From: Rhizobium sp. NFR03
GTDB lineage: Bacteria; Pseudomonadota; Alphaproteobacteria; Rhizobiales; Rhizobiaceae
Assembly (NCBI RefSeq): GCF_900111275.1
Contig: NZ_FOGR01000003.1
Location: 124,001-188,000 of the forward strand
Direction: 5' to 3'
DNA: 64,000 bases
Positions 26,892 to 36,025 of the stretch are shown here, in pieces (within the stretch, counting starts at the first letter, position 1; the number at the start of each line of letters is the position of its first letter). The notes below the pieces were generated by a model. That model was not told the origin of the DNA. It did not search any database and saw only the letters and a program-made list of their open reading frames with translations. The translations under genes were made by a program, and so were the position numbers.

Positions 26892-27905
26892 TCAAAGGAT
26901 GCCGGCAGCCGTCATCAGGTCGGTGACCGACTTGCTGTTCAACGACTGCGGATCGACCTTCGGATAGTCCAGCGTGGAAAGCGCCGGCAGGGCTGCGTTG
27001 GATTCGGCGTCCTTGGACACGGCGTACTCGAAGGAGGCGCCATCGCGCAGAACCGCCTGCCCGCCCTTGCCCGTCAACCATTTCAGGAAGGCCTGAGCCT
27101 CGGTCTTGTGCTGGCTGGATGCGAGGACGCCGCCGCCGGAGATGCTGACGAAGGCGCCCGGATCCTGGTTCTTGAAGAAGTGCAGAGCGACGTTCTTGCT
27201 GTTCTCGCCGGTCTTCGCCTGATCGCCGAAGTAGTAGTAATGGTAGATCACGGCACCTTCGACCTCACCGGCATTCACCGCCTTCATGGCGGTCGAATTG
27301 CCCTTGTAGGCCGTGAAGTTCGTCTTCATCGCGGCGAGCCATTCCTTGGTGGCGGCTTCGCCCTTCAGCGCCAGAAGCGCGCTGACGATCGCCTGGAAGT
27401 CGGCGCCGGCGGGGGATGCAGCCCAGCGGCCCTTCCACGCGGGATCGGCGAGGTCGAGCAGCGACTTCGGCAGCTTGTCCTCGGTCAGCTTCGTCTTGTC
27501 GTAGGCAAAGACGGTGGAGCGTGCGGCGACGCCGACCCAGTGGCCATTGGATGGCTGAAAGGTTTCAGGAACCTGCGCAAGCGTATCCTTGGCGACAGGT
27601 TCGAACAGATCCGCCTGATCGACCAGCGACATGGCCGGCGAATTCTCGGTGAGGAAGACGTCTGCCGGAGATGCGGCACCCTCCTGCACGATCTGGTTGG
27701 CGAACTCCATGTCGCTGCCCTTGCGCAACGTCACCTTGATACCGGTTTCCTTGGTGAAGGCTTCGGCCCAGGCAACGCCGAGGCTCTCGTGCTGGGCATT
27801 GTAGATGACGATGCCTGCGGATTCGGATTGGGCGAGCGCGGGGTTCATCGCGGCCAGAAGAGCAGTCGCGGCAACCAAGCCAGCGGCGCAAACGGAAATT
27901 CTCAT
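26892..27905 (-). CDS. fbpA: Ferric iron ABC transporter, periplasmic iron-binding protein
   Basis: Binds Fe3+ in the periplasm and delivers it to FbpBC. The ATG at 27905 follows GAGGAGGT and starts a signal peptide ending at MNPALAQ; the frame is open to 28046 but would run through the promoter. The mature protein (337 residues with signal) shows IVIYNAQHESLGVAWAEAF, SPADVFLTENSPAM, GRWAASPAGADFQAIVSAL and the paired tyrosines of VIYHYYYFGDQA, which match the iron-ligating Tyr pair of FbpA. Transcription is probably repressed by RirA when iron is plentiful, from the operator described at 27962-27976. Confidence 0.93.
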   Translation of the reverse strand: MRISVCAAGLVAATALLAAMNPALAQSESAGIVIYNAQHESLGVAWAEAFTKETGIKVTLRKGSDMEFANQIVQEGAASPADVFLTENSPAMSLVDQADLFEPVAKDTLAQVPETFQPSNGHWVGVAARSTVFAYDKTKLTEDKLPKSLLDLADPAWKGRWAASPAGADFQAIVSALLALKGEAATKEWLAAMKTNFTAYKGNSTAMKAVNAGEVEGAVIYHYYYFGDQAKTGENSKNVALHFFKNQDPGAFVSISGGGVLASSQHKTEAQAFLKWLTGKGGQAVLRDGASFEYAVSKDAESNAALPALSTLDYPKVDPQSLNSKSVTDLMTAAGIL

Positions 27906-27948
27906 AACGACCTCCTCGGAGTGCCCGGACGATGCGCCCGGTAGAGGC

Positions 27949-27977
27949 GGTATAGGTAACTTGAACCTGAAGGTCAA
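27949..27977 (-). promoter_or_regulatory. Sigma-70-type promoter of fbpABC
   Basis: On the minus strand TTGACC (27977-27972) and TATACC (27954-27949) are separated by exactly 17 bases, about 44 bases before the fbpA start codon. Confidence 0.75.
27962..27976 (-). promoter_or_regulatory. Iron-responsive operator (IRO, TGA-N9-TCA) overlapping the fbpA promoter
   Basis: TGA and TCA are separated by nine bases inside a wider imperfect dyad TTGAACCTgAAGGTCAA (27961-27977). TGA-N9-TCA is the published core of the IRO motif bound by the Fe-S regulator RirA in rhizobia. The site covers the -35 hexamer, as expected for a repressor. Confidence 0.7.
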
Positions 27978-28056
27978 CTTTAGAAGCGTTTGCTTTCTTG
28001 CGCTTTTTCGAAAGAAGAAGCACCTCTCGGTATCTTCTGCGATCACATCCGCGTCA

Positions 28057-28524
28057 TCAAAGTCCGGTCAACGGCATGTCGGTCACGACATGCGAGAGGA
28101 ACACGACATAGAATGCGTAGCCGGCATTGGCGAGGATCAGACACAGGCAGGCAAGCGAGCCAAGGTCCTTGGCGTTGCGGCCCATCTCAGAGATCTCCGG
28201 CGAAACGCGATCGACGATTTCCTCAATCGCCGTGTTCAGCGCTTCGAAGGCAATCATCAGCAGGAACAGCAGCATCATCGCAACGTACTGGAACAGTGTT
28301 GCGTCGCTGATGGCGAATGCCAGCATCGCCACGGCGAAGCCGATCAGCTCCTGACGAAACGCAGCTTCGCCAAGAAGGCGCCGTGCTCCACCCAGCGAGT
28401 AAGTGGCGGCTGCGAAAAAGTGCTGAAAGCCAGTCAACTTTTGCGGCAACTTTTGGCGCGGCAGCTTCTGGCCCGCCTTCTGGGTCGGCTTTCGCTCCTG
28501 CATGCGCAGCGTATTCCTGTTCAT
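28057..28524 (-). CDS. dgkA: Diacylglycerol kinase
   Basis: Phosphorylates diacylglycerol to phosphatidic acid at the inner membrane. The C-terminal 105 residues match the trimeric DgkA family: [12 protein letters not shown] (interfacial helix), a membrane helix, then [18 protein letters not shown] (catalytic Glu and ATP-site Asn-Glu) and [21 protein letters not shown] basic N-terminal extension of about 45 residues rich in Lys, Gln and Pro is unusual. The ATG at 28524 lies one base after the eptA stop, so the genes are co-translated. Phosphoethanolamine transferases release diacylglycerol from phosphatidylethanolamine, which DgkA would recycle; the pairing therefore makes biochemical sense. 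Confidence 0.93.
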   Translation of the reverse strand: MNRNTLRMQERKPTQKAGQKLPRQKLPQKLTGFQHFFAAATYSLGGARRLLGEAAFRQELIGFAVAMLAFAISDATLFQYVAMMLLFLLMIAFEALNTAIEEIVDRVSPEISEMGRNAKDLGSLACLCLILANAGYAFYVVFLSHVVTDMPLTGL

Positions 28525-28525
28525 C

Positions 28526-30151
28526 TCAGCTTCTTGCCACGCAGGGCGCAAAAGCGTCCAGTTCGCGATTGTAGACATCCGTCTGGATGTTCATCATGCC
28601 GAGCACCGTATGAAACAGGTTGTCGTGCGACATGGCCGCATCCGAATAGGCGAGAAGGCACTTCGTATCAAGCCCCATGGTTCGTGCGTAGGACGGCGAG
28701 AACCAGGATATGAAGGGAACATGCGTCTGCTCCTTCGGCGCGATCGCATAGGGCGCACCATGAAGGTAGATGCCGTTTTCCCCGAGCGATTCGCCATGGT
28801 CCGACATGTAGATCATGGCTCCGGCCACGGTGTTTTCGTGCTTTGCCAGCAGCTTGGCCACGCTGGCGAGGATATGATCGGTGTAGAGGATCGAATTGTC
28901 GTAGGCGTTGACGATCTCGTCATGTGAGCAGTTCATCAGCTCGTCCGTGCGGCAATCCGGCGTGAAACGCCTGAAATTTTCAGGGTAGCGGCCGAAATAG
29001 CCGGGACCGTGGCTGCCCAGCTGATGGAGCACGATCACCGTATCGTGTTTCGTCGTGGCGAGTTTGCTGTCGAGGCCATCGAGGAAGATACCGTCCAGGC
29101 ATTCACCTTCGTGACAGAGCGGACTGTTCTGGCGACCATTGATGGCAGCGTAATCAATCAGCTTGGCAATGCCTTTGCTGCCTGTGTTGTTGTCCCACCA
29201 CGAAACGTTCACGCCGGCATGCGTCAGGACATCGACGAGGTTCTGGCGCGTATGCGCCTTGCTCTCGCTATATTCCGTGCGTCGATAGCCGGAGAACATG
29301 CACGGCAGTGACACAGCCGTTGCCGTGCCGCAACTGGTCGTGTTGGTGAAATTCACCACGCCGAGCGCCTTGAGCTCAGGATTCGTTTCCCTGTTGTAGC
29401 CATCCAGCGAGAAGCTCGCAGCACGTGCGGTTTCCCCGGCAACAACCACGACGACCACCGGCTTCTTCTCCGCGACGAGCCGATCCCCCGCCCGGGCGTC
29501 CGTGCCGAAGGGGGCCACGACAGCATCGACCTCCTTGTAGGCGGACAGTGCGAACCGCACGGCCGATGATAGCGGCGCGGCAGGATTGAAGACGTTCAGT
29601 ACCTCCTTGCGTTCGCGGGCGACGAAAGCGATGGCGGCATAATTATAGCCGATGAGAACCAGCGCGACGGCAAATGCCGGAACGATCAGCGCGAGGTTTC
29701 GCAAAGCTTTTTGCAGGAACGGCCGGTGACGGATGTGGACGAGGCCGATCATGACGGCCGGCAGGATGGCGAAGACGAGAATATGAAATGCAAAGCGCGG
29801 CGTCAGCAGGTGACCCGCCTCTGCACCCGTCGTCACGAAGGCGCTCTCCACCATCTCCTTGTCCACAACGATGCCGTAGGTGTCGGTGAAGTAGGATGCA
29901 ATGCCGGCGACGAGAACGCAGAGAATAAGAACCGGCTTGATGACGTAGCGCACTGACAGTGTCACGAGGGCGCAGATTGTCAGAAGGGATATCGCCGCCG
30001 AAAAAGCGAGCAGGCTTGTCTTATTGGAGGAGAACGCCGCAGCAGTGCGGCTCCAGAAGGTGATGTTGGTGGCGACGAGCAGATATGCCGACACGATAAG
30101 GGTCAGCGGAATGCTGCCAATCTCAGGCCTAAGAGGCTTGGGGATTTTCAA
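28526..30151 (-). CDS. eptA: Lipid A phosphoethanolamine transferase (EptA/MCR family)
   Basis: Transfers phosphoethanolamine from phosphatidylethanolamine to lipid A or other glycans on the periplasmic side, lowering negative charge and sensitivity to cationic peptides. Five membrane helices occupy residues 1-180 ([19 protein letters not shown] onward). The periplasmic sulfatase-like domain has [18 protein letters not shown] (metal Glu), [20 protein letters not shown] with the catalytic Thr, [20 protein letters not shown] (metal Asp-His and His) and several Cys for disulfides. The start codon is TTG at 30151, with GGGAG seven bases upstream; no ATG is available near it, so expression may be low. 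Which acceptor is used is not known. It is paired with dgkA. Confidence 0.92.
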   Translation of the reverse strand: MKIPKPLRPEIGSIPLTLIVSAYLLVATNITFWSRTAAAFSSNKTSLLAFSAAISLLTICALVTLSVRYVIKPVLILCVLVAGIASYFTDTYGIVVDKEMVESAFVTTGAEAGHLLTPRFAFHILVFAILPAVMIGLVHIRHRPFLQKALRNLALIVPAFAVALVLIGYNYAAIAFVARERKEVLNVFNPAAPLSSAVRFALSAYKEVDAVVAPFGTDARAGDRLVAEKKPVVVVVVAGETARAASFSLDGYNRETNPELKALGVVNFTNTTSCGTATAVSLPCMFSGYRRTEYSESKAHTRQNLVDVLTHAGVNVSWWDNNTGSKGIAKLIDYAAINGRQNSPLCHEGECLDGIFLDGLDSKLATTKHDTVIVLHQLGSHGPGYFGRYPENFRRFTPDCRTDELMNCSHDEIVNAYDNSILYTDHILASVAKLLAKHENTVAGAMIYMSDHGESLGENGIYLHGAPYAIAPKEQTHVPFISWFSPSYARTMGLDTKCLLAYSDAAMSHDNLFHTVLGMMNIQTDVYNRELDAFAPCVARS

Positions 30152-30273
30152 AGGGTTACTCCCGTCAGAACGCCGGCGGGAACCCGTCAGGCTAAGCTGA
30201 CGAAGTGGTAGAGCCGAAATCCTGTCGGGAAACTGTCAGAAGGAGATGCCCTCGTCCGGAGGGGCGAGCGGGT

Positions 30274-30298
30274 CGGGCGCCAATGTACATGGCGCCCG
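30274..30298 (-). terminator. Perfect hairpin after hflX
   Basis: CGGGCGCCA and TGGCGCCCG form a 9-bp stem with a 7-base loop, four bases past the hflX stop. There is no T tract on the minus strand, so it is a non-canonical terminator or a 3' end stabiliser. Confidence 0.55.
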
Positions 30299-30301
30299 TT
30301 T

Positions 30302-31624
30302 CTATTCCCAGTCTTCCGCGGCGGGCTTCTGACCTTGCCCGAGACGACGCTCAAGTTCGGCCGCTTCCGTTTCCGTCAGGCGCAGATCGAGCCGGATGCC
30401 GCCATCTTCGAGATCCTCGCGATGATCGACAACCGCATGCTCGTAGAGCCAAGGCAGGAGTTGAAGGCGATCGACGGGCAACGTGACCGTCGTTTCCATC
30501 ATCACGCCGGAAAGACGACGATTGATGTCCTGCATGAGGGCATCGACCCCCTCGCCCGTCACCGCCGAGACGGTGACGGTGTTCGGCGTATGCGCTGCCT
30601 TTTCGAGCATCGCCGCATGCGGCTCTTTTTCCAGCCGGTCGATCTTGTTCCAGACCTCCAGCAGGCGCTCCGTGCGGGCCTTTTCGTCGATGCCGAGATC
30701 CTCGAGAATGCGCTCGACATCTTCGGACTGGGCGGCGTGATCCGGGTCCGAGACATCCCGGACATGCAGGATCAGATCGGCTTCCAGCACCTCTTCGAGC
30801 GTGGCGCGGAATGCCGCCACGAGGTGCGTCGGCAGGTCCGAGATGAAACCGACGGTGTCGGAAAGGATGACGGTGCGGCCCTGCGGCAGCTTCATCCGGC
30901 GCAGCGTCGGGTCGAGGGTGGCAAACAGCATGTCCTCGGCCAGCACGCCGGCGCCGGTAATGCGGTTGAAAAGCGTCGACTTGCCGGCATTGGTGTAACC
31001 GACGAGGGCGACGATGGGATGCGGCACCTTGCGGCGCTTGGAGCGATGCAGCTGGCGTGTGCGACGCACCTGCTCCAGCTCCTTCTCCAGCTTGATGATC
31101 TTGTCCTGAAGCTGGCGGCGGTCGGCCTCGATCTGCGTCTCACCCGGGCCGCCCATGAAGCCCGCGCCACCGCGCTGGCGTTCAAGGTGGGTCCAGCTGC
31201 GAACCAGACGCCCCTTCTGATAGTTCAGATGCGCCAGATCGACCTGCAGCGTGCCTTCCTTGGTGGATGCACGACGGCCGAAAATCTCGAGAATGAGGCC
31301 CGTACGGTCGATGACCTTGGCGTTCCATTCCTTCTCGAGATTGCGCTGCTGCACAGGCGTCAGCGGGTGATCCATGATGACGAGGCCGGCATCCTGGGTA
31401 TCCAGCAGATGGCCGATCTCTTCGATCTTGCCGCTGCCGAGCAACGTTCCGGGCTTGGGCTGTGCGACAGGAACGACCAGCCCCTGCACGACGGAAAGAT
31501 CGATGGCGCGTGCCAGACCGATCGTTTCCTCGAGACGCGCCTCGTCCGAGCGAACCGAATGCGGCTGCTCGGCGTGTTGCCGCCCGGTTTTCTTGACGAC
31601 CGGGACGATGACCAGCGCCCGCAT
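30302..31624 (-). CDS. hflX: Ribosome-associated GTPase HflX
   Basis: A GTPase that binds the 50S subunit and rescues or splits stalled ribosomes, notably under heat stress. The N-terminal HflX domain (to residue 190) has [20 protein letters not shown] and the glycine-rich [20 protein letters not shown] linker. The G domain has [19 protein letters not shown] (G1), [11 protein letters not shown] (G3) and WNKID (G4). The start at 31624 gives 440 residues; the frame continues upstream through [10 protein letters not shown] without a standard start codon, so a slightly longer protein from a non-canonical start is possible. It lies 79 bases behind hfq, the usual arrangement. Confidence 0.95.
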   Translation of the reverse strand: MRALVIVPVVKKTGRQHAEQPHSVRSDEARLEETIGLARAIDLSVVQGLVVPVAQPKPGTLLGSGKIEEIGHLLDTQDAGLVIMDHPLTPVQQRNLEKEWNAKVIDRTGLILEIFGRRASTKEGTLQVDLAHLNYQKGRLVRSWTHLERQRGGAGFMGGPGETQIEADRRQLQDKIIKLEKELEQVRRTRQLHRSKRRKVPHPIVALVGYTNAGKSTLFNRITGAGVLAEDMLFATLDPTLRRMKLPQGRTVILSDTVGFISDLPTHLVAAFRATLEEVLEADLILHVRDVSDPDHAAQSEDVERILEDLGIDEKARTERLLEVWNKIDRLEKEPHAAMLEKAAHTPNTVTVSAVTGEGVDALMQDINRRLSGVMMETTVTLPVDRLQLLPWLYEHAVVDHREDLEDGGIRLDLRLTETEAAELERRLGQGQKPAAEDWE

Positions 31625-31703
31625 GTCGTCACGGTGCTTTTCGGTCTCGGGAATGATGCTGTCTGGGGTATCGTTGTGTTTTGTGATGGCTTCAGTCCGG
31701 TGT

Positions 31704-31946
31704 TCAGGAGGCGGATTCTTCGCTCTCGAACATCTGCATGGGCTGGCCCGGCATGATGGTCGAGATGGCGTGCTTGTAAACGAGCTGGGAGTGCCCGTCG
31801 CGCCGCAGCAGCACGCAGAAATTATCGAATGAGGTAACGACGCCCGTCAGCTTGACGCCATTGATGAGGAAGATGGTAAGTGAAATCTTCTGCTTGCGAA
31901 CCGTATTGAGAAAAAGGTCCTGCAGGTTCTGAGAACGTTCCGCCAT
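31704..31946 (-). CDS. hfq: RNA chaperone Hfq
   Basis: A hexameric Sm-like RNA chaperone pairing small RNAs with mRNAs. The 80-residue sequence is complete: [20 protein letters not shown] (Sm1 motif start), [19 protein letters not shown], and the Sm2 motif [10 protein letters not shown], with the proximal-site YKHA residues intact. The C-terminal tail is short, as in other rhizobia. It is followed by hflX. In S. meliloti, from memory, trkA and dat lie between ntrX and hfq; here the gap is only 187 bases and holds a 7-bp hairpin (32020-32038) but no gene. Confidence 0.98.
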   Translation of the reverse strand: MAERSQNLQDLFLNTVRKQKISLTIFLINGVKLTGVVTSFDNFCVLLRRDGHSQLVYKHAISTIMPGQPMQMFESEESAS

Positions 31947-32133
31947 AGCGCCGCTTCTTTCTTTATTGCCGGTTCGAAAACAACCGGTTGATACGTCTGT
32001 AAATCGAGAGTTGCCCCGGGCGTCTGCCCCTCAGACGCTGCGGAATCTGGTATCGCATCAAGGTCTCTTTCGCAATGTCGAAAAAGCCTGCGCGACGTTT
32101 CCGTGACACTGCGAGGCGACATGCGTCTTGGCG

Positions 32134-33498
32134 CTACACGCCAAGCGACTTCAGTTTGCGGTGCAAGGCCGAGCGCTCCATGCCCACGAACTCGGCAGTC
32201 CGCGAGATGTTTCCGCCAAAACGATTGATCTGCGCAATCAGATAATCCCGCTCGAACATTTCGCGCGCCTCGCGCAACGGCAGCGTCATGATATGCTGGT
32301 CGCCCTGGGCCGAGATCTTCGGCAGGCTGTCGCCCACTTCTGTCGGCAGCATATCGGCCGAGATGACGGTGTCGGGGCCATCGGAACGCGCAAGGATCAT
32401 CAAGCGCTCGATATTGTTGCGCAACTGGCGGATATTGCCCGGCCAGCTATGAGCCTGCAGGACCGCCAGCGCGTCGTCGCCGATCTTGCGCGAGCGGATG
32501 CCCGCCTGCTCGCTGATCTGACGCATGAACATATCGACCAGAAACGGAATGTCCTCCCGGCGATCGGCAAGCGCCGGCACGCGGACGGGAATGACAGCCA
32601 GCCGGTGGTAGAGGTCCTCGCGAAACGCGCCCTCGGCAATCAGGCTTTCGAGGTTATAGGCGGTAGAGGAGATGATGCGGACATCCACCTTGACGCGCTT
32701 CGACCCCCCGACACGCTCGAACTGCTGGTCCACGAGCACGCGCAGGATCTTGTTCTGCGTCTCGCGCGGCATCTCCCCGATTTCATCAAGATAGAGCATA
32801 CCGCCATGCGCTTCCTCCAGCGCGCCGGTCTTGCGCGGCTGGCCGGGCGTTCCCTCCGTGCCGAACAGGGCGATTTCCATGCGGTCAGGCGTGATGGCCG
32901 CTGCGTTCAGCGCCACGAAGGGTCCGGCAGCACGGGCCGACTTCTTGTGAATCATCCGTGCCACAAGCTCCTTGCCGGAGCCGGACGGACCGTGGATCAT
33001 GATGCGGCTGTTGGTCGGCGCGACCTTTTCGATAGTCTGGCGCAGCTGTGAGACGGCGACGGACGTGCCGATCAGTTCGACCGGATCGCCGGAGCGCTTC
33101 TTGAGCTCCGTCACCTCGCGCTTGAGCTTGGAGTTTTCCAGCGCTCGCTCCGCAATCAGGATCAGGCGGTCCGCCTTGAAGGGCTTTTCGATGAAATCAT
33201 AGGCCCCGCGACGGATCGCCGAAACGGCGGTCTCGATGTTGCCGTGGCCGGAAATCATGACGACGGGCAAGTCCGGGTGCCGGCTCTTGATCTCGTCCAG
33301 CAGGGAAAGGCCATCGAGGCGACTGCCCTGCATCCAGATATCGAGGAAGACGAGGCGCGGCACACGGTCGGAAATCGCCGCCAGCGCGCTGTCGCTGTCG
33401 AACGCCATGCGCGTTTCATATCCTTCATCGGACAGGATGCCGGAGACGATCTCGCGAATGTCCTGTTCGTCGTCTACAACCAGAATATCAGCGGCCAT
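32134..33498 (-). CDS. ntrX: Response regulator NtrX
   Basis: Partner of NtrY in nitrogen and redox-linked regulation. The receiver domain (residues 1-120) has VVDDEQDIRE, FLDIWM with the phospho-accepting Asp, and EKPF. The AAA+ domain has HGPSGSGKELVARMIH (Walker A) and GMLYLDEIGEMP (Walker B). In place of the GAFTGA loop that contacts sigma-54, it reads LFGTEGTPGQPRKTGALEEA, so like other alphaproteobacterial NtrX proteins it is not expected to activate sigma-54 promoters. The Fis-type helix-turn-helix is at the C-terminus (GNISRTAEFVGMERSALHRK). The ATG at 33498 follows AAGGA; it overlaps the ntrY stop by 11 bases. Confidence 0.96.
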   Translation of the reverse strand: MAADILVVDDEQDIREIVSGILSDEGYETRMAFDSDSALAAISDRVPRLVFLDIWMQGSRLDGLSLLDEIKSRHPDLPVVMISGHGNIETAVSAIRRGAYDFIEKPFKADRLILIAERALENSKLKREVTELKKRSGDPVELIGTSVAVSQLRQTIEKVAPTNSRIMIHGPSGSGKELVARMIHKKSARAAGPFVALNAAAITPDRMEIALFGTEGTPGQPRKTGALEEAHGGMLYLDEIGEMPRETQNKILRVLVDQQFERVGGSKRVKVDVRIISSTAYNLESLIAEGAFREDLYHRLAVIPVRVPALADRREDIPFLVDMFMRQISEQAGIRSRKIGDDALAVLQAHSWPGNIRQLRNNIERLMILARSDGPDTVISADMLPTEVGDSLPKISAQGDQHIMTLPLREAREMFERDYLIAQINRFGGNISRTAEFVGMERSALHRKLKSLGV

Positions 33499-35848
33499 CG
33501 GTCATTTCCTTGCTTTGTCTGTCGTCGTCTTCGTGTTCCGCATGGCTGGAGGCGGATTGCCTTGAGCCGGCATCCGCCATGCCTGCGGGCGGCCCCCCTG
33601 GGCCCGGGCGATCTCGCTCCGCCTCGGCAATGATCGCCGGCGGGAGAATGATGCGGATCATCGCACCGTGGCCCTGATCGAAATCGGGCGGTGCATCATG
33701 CAATTCGAGATGCCCGCCGTGGTCCTCGATGATCTTCTTGACGATGGCGAGGCCGAGGCCTGTGCCCTTCTCGCGCATCGTCATGTACGGCTCGAGAATC
33801 CGGTGACGGTTCTCCGTCGGCAGGCCCTTGCCGTTGTCGATGATATCGACCACGTAGGTGCCACTCTTCTCGTTGAGGCGAGAGCGGATCATGATCTTCA
33901 GCTCGTCGCGCTCGGCATCGGCTGGCAGCGCCTCGATGGATTCCACCGCATTCTTGACGATGTTTCCGAACGCCTGCCCCAGCATGCGTCCGTCGAACGA
34001 ACCATCCAGCGGATCGTCGCCGAAGTCGCGAATGAACTGGATATCGTTCGTTCCCATCTCCCGCAGGAAGACGGCATCCTTGAGGATCGCGCGGAGGTCG
34101 GAGCGCTCCTTCGTCGGCTTCGGCATGCGCGCGAAAGACGAGAACTCATCGACCATGCGGCCGATATCCTCGACCTGCCGGACGATCGTATCCGTGCACT
34201 GGTCGAAGACGGCGCGGTCATCAGGGTCGATCTGCTTGCCGTAGCGACGCTTCAGGCGCTCCGCCGAGAGCTGGATCGGCGTCAGCGGGTTCTTGATCTC
34301 GTGCGCGATGCGACGCGCGACATCGGCCCAGGCAGTCGAGCGCTGCGCGATGACGAGGTCGGTGATGTCATCCAGGGTAATGACATAGGACTCGACCGTG
34401 TCGATGGCCTCCTCGCGCGTCACCTGAACGTTCAGCGTGCGCTCCTTGCCGTTGCGCATGATGTTGATCTGTTTACGAAAGTCATTTCGCGGCCTGGATA
34501 TCGCCTCGGTGAGAACGTCATCGATCTCGGGCGCGACATCTGCCAGCCGCTCGCCGACGATGTCAAAGGTGGGACGAGACAGGAAGACTTCCGTCGAAGG
34601 GTTGGCAATGGTGATGCGTCGATCGTCCTCGACACCGATGACCGCAGCCGTCACGCCCGACAGCACGGCCTCGATGAAGCGACGGCGGTTATCCATCTCG
34701 TCCTTGGCTTCAAGCAGCTGGTGCTGCTGGGTGCGGATCTCCACGATCATCTTGTTGAAGGTGCGCGAAAGGCTTCCGACATCGCCATCGACCGTATGGA
34801 CCGGCACGACGACATTCAGATTGCCGGAGGCGACGCTGTCGGCGGCACCGATCAGCAGGCGGATGGGCCGGACGATCCGGTCGGCGACGGCGATAGCCGC
34901 CCAGATCGCAGCCAGCAGAACGATGAGCGCGAAGCCGAGATAGAGGACCCCGAAGGCGACCTGTAGCGAAGTGCGACCGGCGGCGAGGTTACGGTACTCC
35001 GCAACGTTCTCCTCCATCAGCCGCATGGAGTTCATCACCTTGGGATCGACCGTCCGCACGGTGTAGAGGAAAGCGCCCTCGATGTTGTCGAGCGGAATGA
35101 TGGCGCCGACGAGATTGGTCACGCCCGGCGGAATGAGCGTCGGCTGACCGGAGACCGTGCTTGCCAGCGCATCCACGGGGATAGCCGGCAACGGCCGGTC
35201 GGTCGGAATGTTGGCCTGGAGGATCGCGGAGCCATCCGCCCGCACGAGGAACGCACCGAGCATGCCCCGCGCCCGCGCCTGCCGCGTCATCAGATCCACG
35301 AAGCCGGTGCGATCGAGACTGTAGAGCTGGCGATTACGCTCGAGATCGGTCGCCATCGACGCGGTCTGCCCCTGAAGGTAGCTCGCATTTTCCAGCACAT
35401 AGGCCTGGGCGACATCGATGGAGGAGCGCACGATGGCCTGTGTTCGCAACGAGAACCATCGATCAAGGCCGACATCGAGCGTGATCGAGGCGAAGATGGC
35501 AACAAGAATGGCAGGGGTGATGGCGACGATCGAAAACAACGCGACGATGCGGACATGCAACCGTGCCGCCGCCCTGCCCTTGTTGCGGGCGCGGAGCAGC
35601 CGCATGATCTCGCGGCCGATGAGGTAGATGAGGCCGATAACGAAGAGCGCATTGATCGCTGCGGAAGCGATGACGATATTCGTCTCCGGCTTGATGGGCG
35701 TCAGGCCCAGCAGCACAAGCAGGGAGATGATCGCGCAGGCAAGCGCACCCGAGGCCAGCACGAGACCTGGCAGTGCGAAAGCAGCGCGGCGATCCGTGCC
35801 TTTGCCCGCTTCGTCCTTTGCCAATGGCAGTATCAGCCCTTCGGCCAT
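33488..35848 (-). CDS. ntrY: Sensor histidine kinase NtrY
   Basis: A large membrane sensor (786 residues) that phosphorylates NtrX. Membrane helices lie at about residues 25-105, with two more near 95-115 and 310-335 flanking a periplasmic region. Then come a HAMP domain, a PAS domain (RRFIEAVLSGVTAAVIGVED), the HisKA box [20 protein letters not shown] and the ATPase domain with FGNIVKNAVESIEALP, DNGKGLP and GTGLGLAIV. I chose the ATG at 35848 because GGTGGA lies six bases upstream; the neighbouring ATG at 35854 has no room for a site and the open frame to 35980 is unlikely. The 178-base gap from ntrC may hold a separate ntrYX promoter. Confidence 0.95.
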   Translation of the reverse strand: MAEGLILPLAKDEAGKGTDRRAAFALPGLVLASGALACAIISLLVLLGLTPIKPETNIVIASAAINALFVIGLIYLIGREIMRLLRARNKGRAAARLHVRIVALFSIVAITPAILVAIFASITLDVGLDRWFSLRTQAIVRSSIDVAQAYVLENASYLQGQTASMATDLERNRQLYSLDRTGFVDLMTRQARARGMLGAFLVRADGSAILQANIPTDRPLPAIPVDALASTVSGQPTLIPPGVTNLVGAIIPLDNIEGAFLYTVRTVDPKVMNSMRLMEENVAEYRNLAAGRTSLQVAFGVLYLGFALIVLLAAIWAAIAVADRIVRPIRLLIGAADSVASGNLNVVVPVHTVDGDVGSLSRTFNKMIVEIRTQQHQLLEAKDEMDNRRRFIEAVLSGVTAAVIGVEDDRRITIANPSTEVFLSRPTFDIVGERLADVAPEIDDVLTEAISRPRNDFRKQINIMRNGKERTLNVQVTREEAIDTVESYVITLDDITDLVIAQRSTAWADVARRIAHEIKNPLTPIQLSAERLKRRYGKQIDPDDRAVFDQCTDTIVRQVEDIGRMVDEFSSFARMPKPTKERSDLRAILKDAVFLREMGTNDIQFIRDFGDDPLDGSFDGRMLGQAFGNIVKNAVESIEALPADAERDELKIMIRSRLNEKSGTYVVDIIDNGKGLPTENRHRILEPYMTMREKGTGLGLAIVKKIIEDHGGHLELHDAPPDFDQGHGAMIRIILPPAIIAEAERDRPGPGGPPAGMADAGSRQSASSHAEHEDDDRQSKEMTDGR

Positions 35849-36025
35849 GCACATTCCACCCACTGACGGTGCCCGAAGAAAACGGTCCCGCTTATCCGGG
35901 TATCTCAGCGATCCCGGACCTCGCCCGATGACAATGAAGCCTTGCACCAACGTGATGGCGAGTCGGCTTCCATGTGTCATCCAAGCAACACAATGTGGCG
36001 TAAATGCAACGGTATGGAAAGGGTG

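Noticed and set aside
33000-33201. Loss of the GAFTGA motif in NtrX as a defect
   Set aside because: NtrX proteins of Alphaproteobacteria generally lack this loop, so it is a family trait and not damage.
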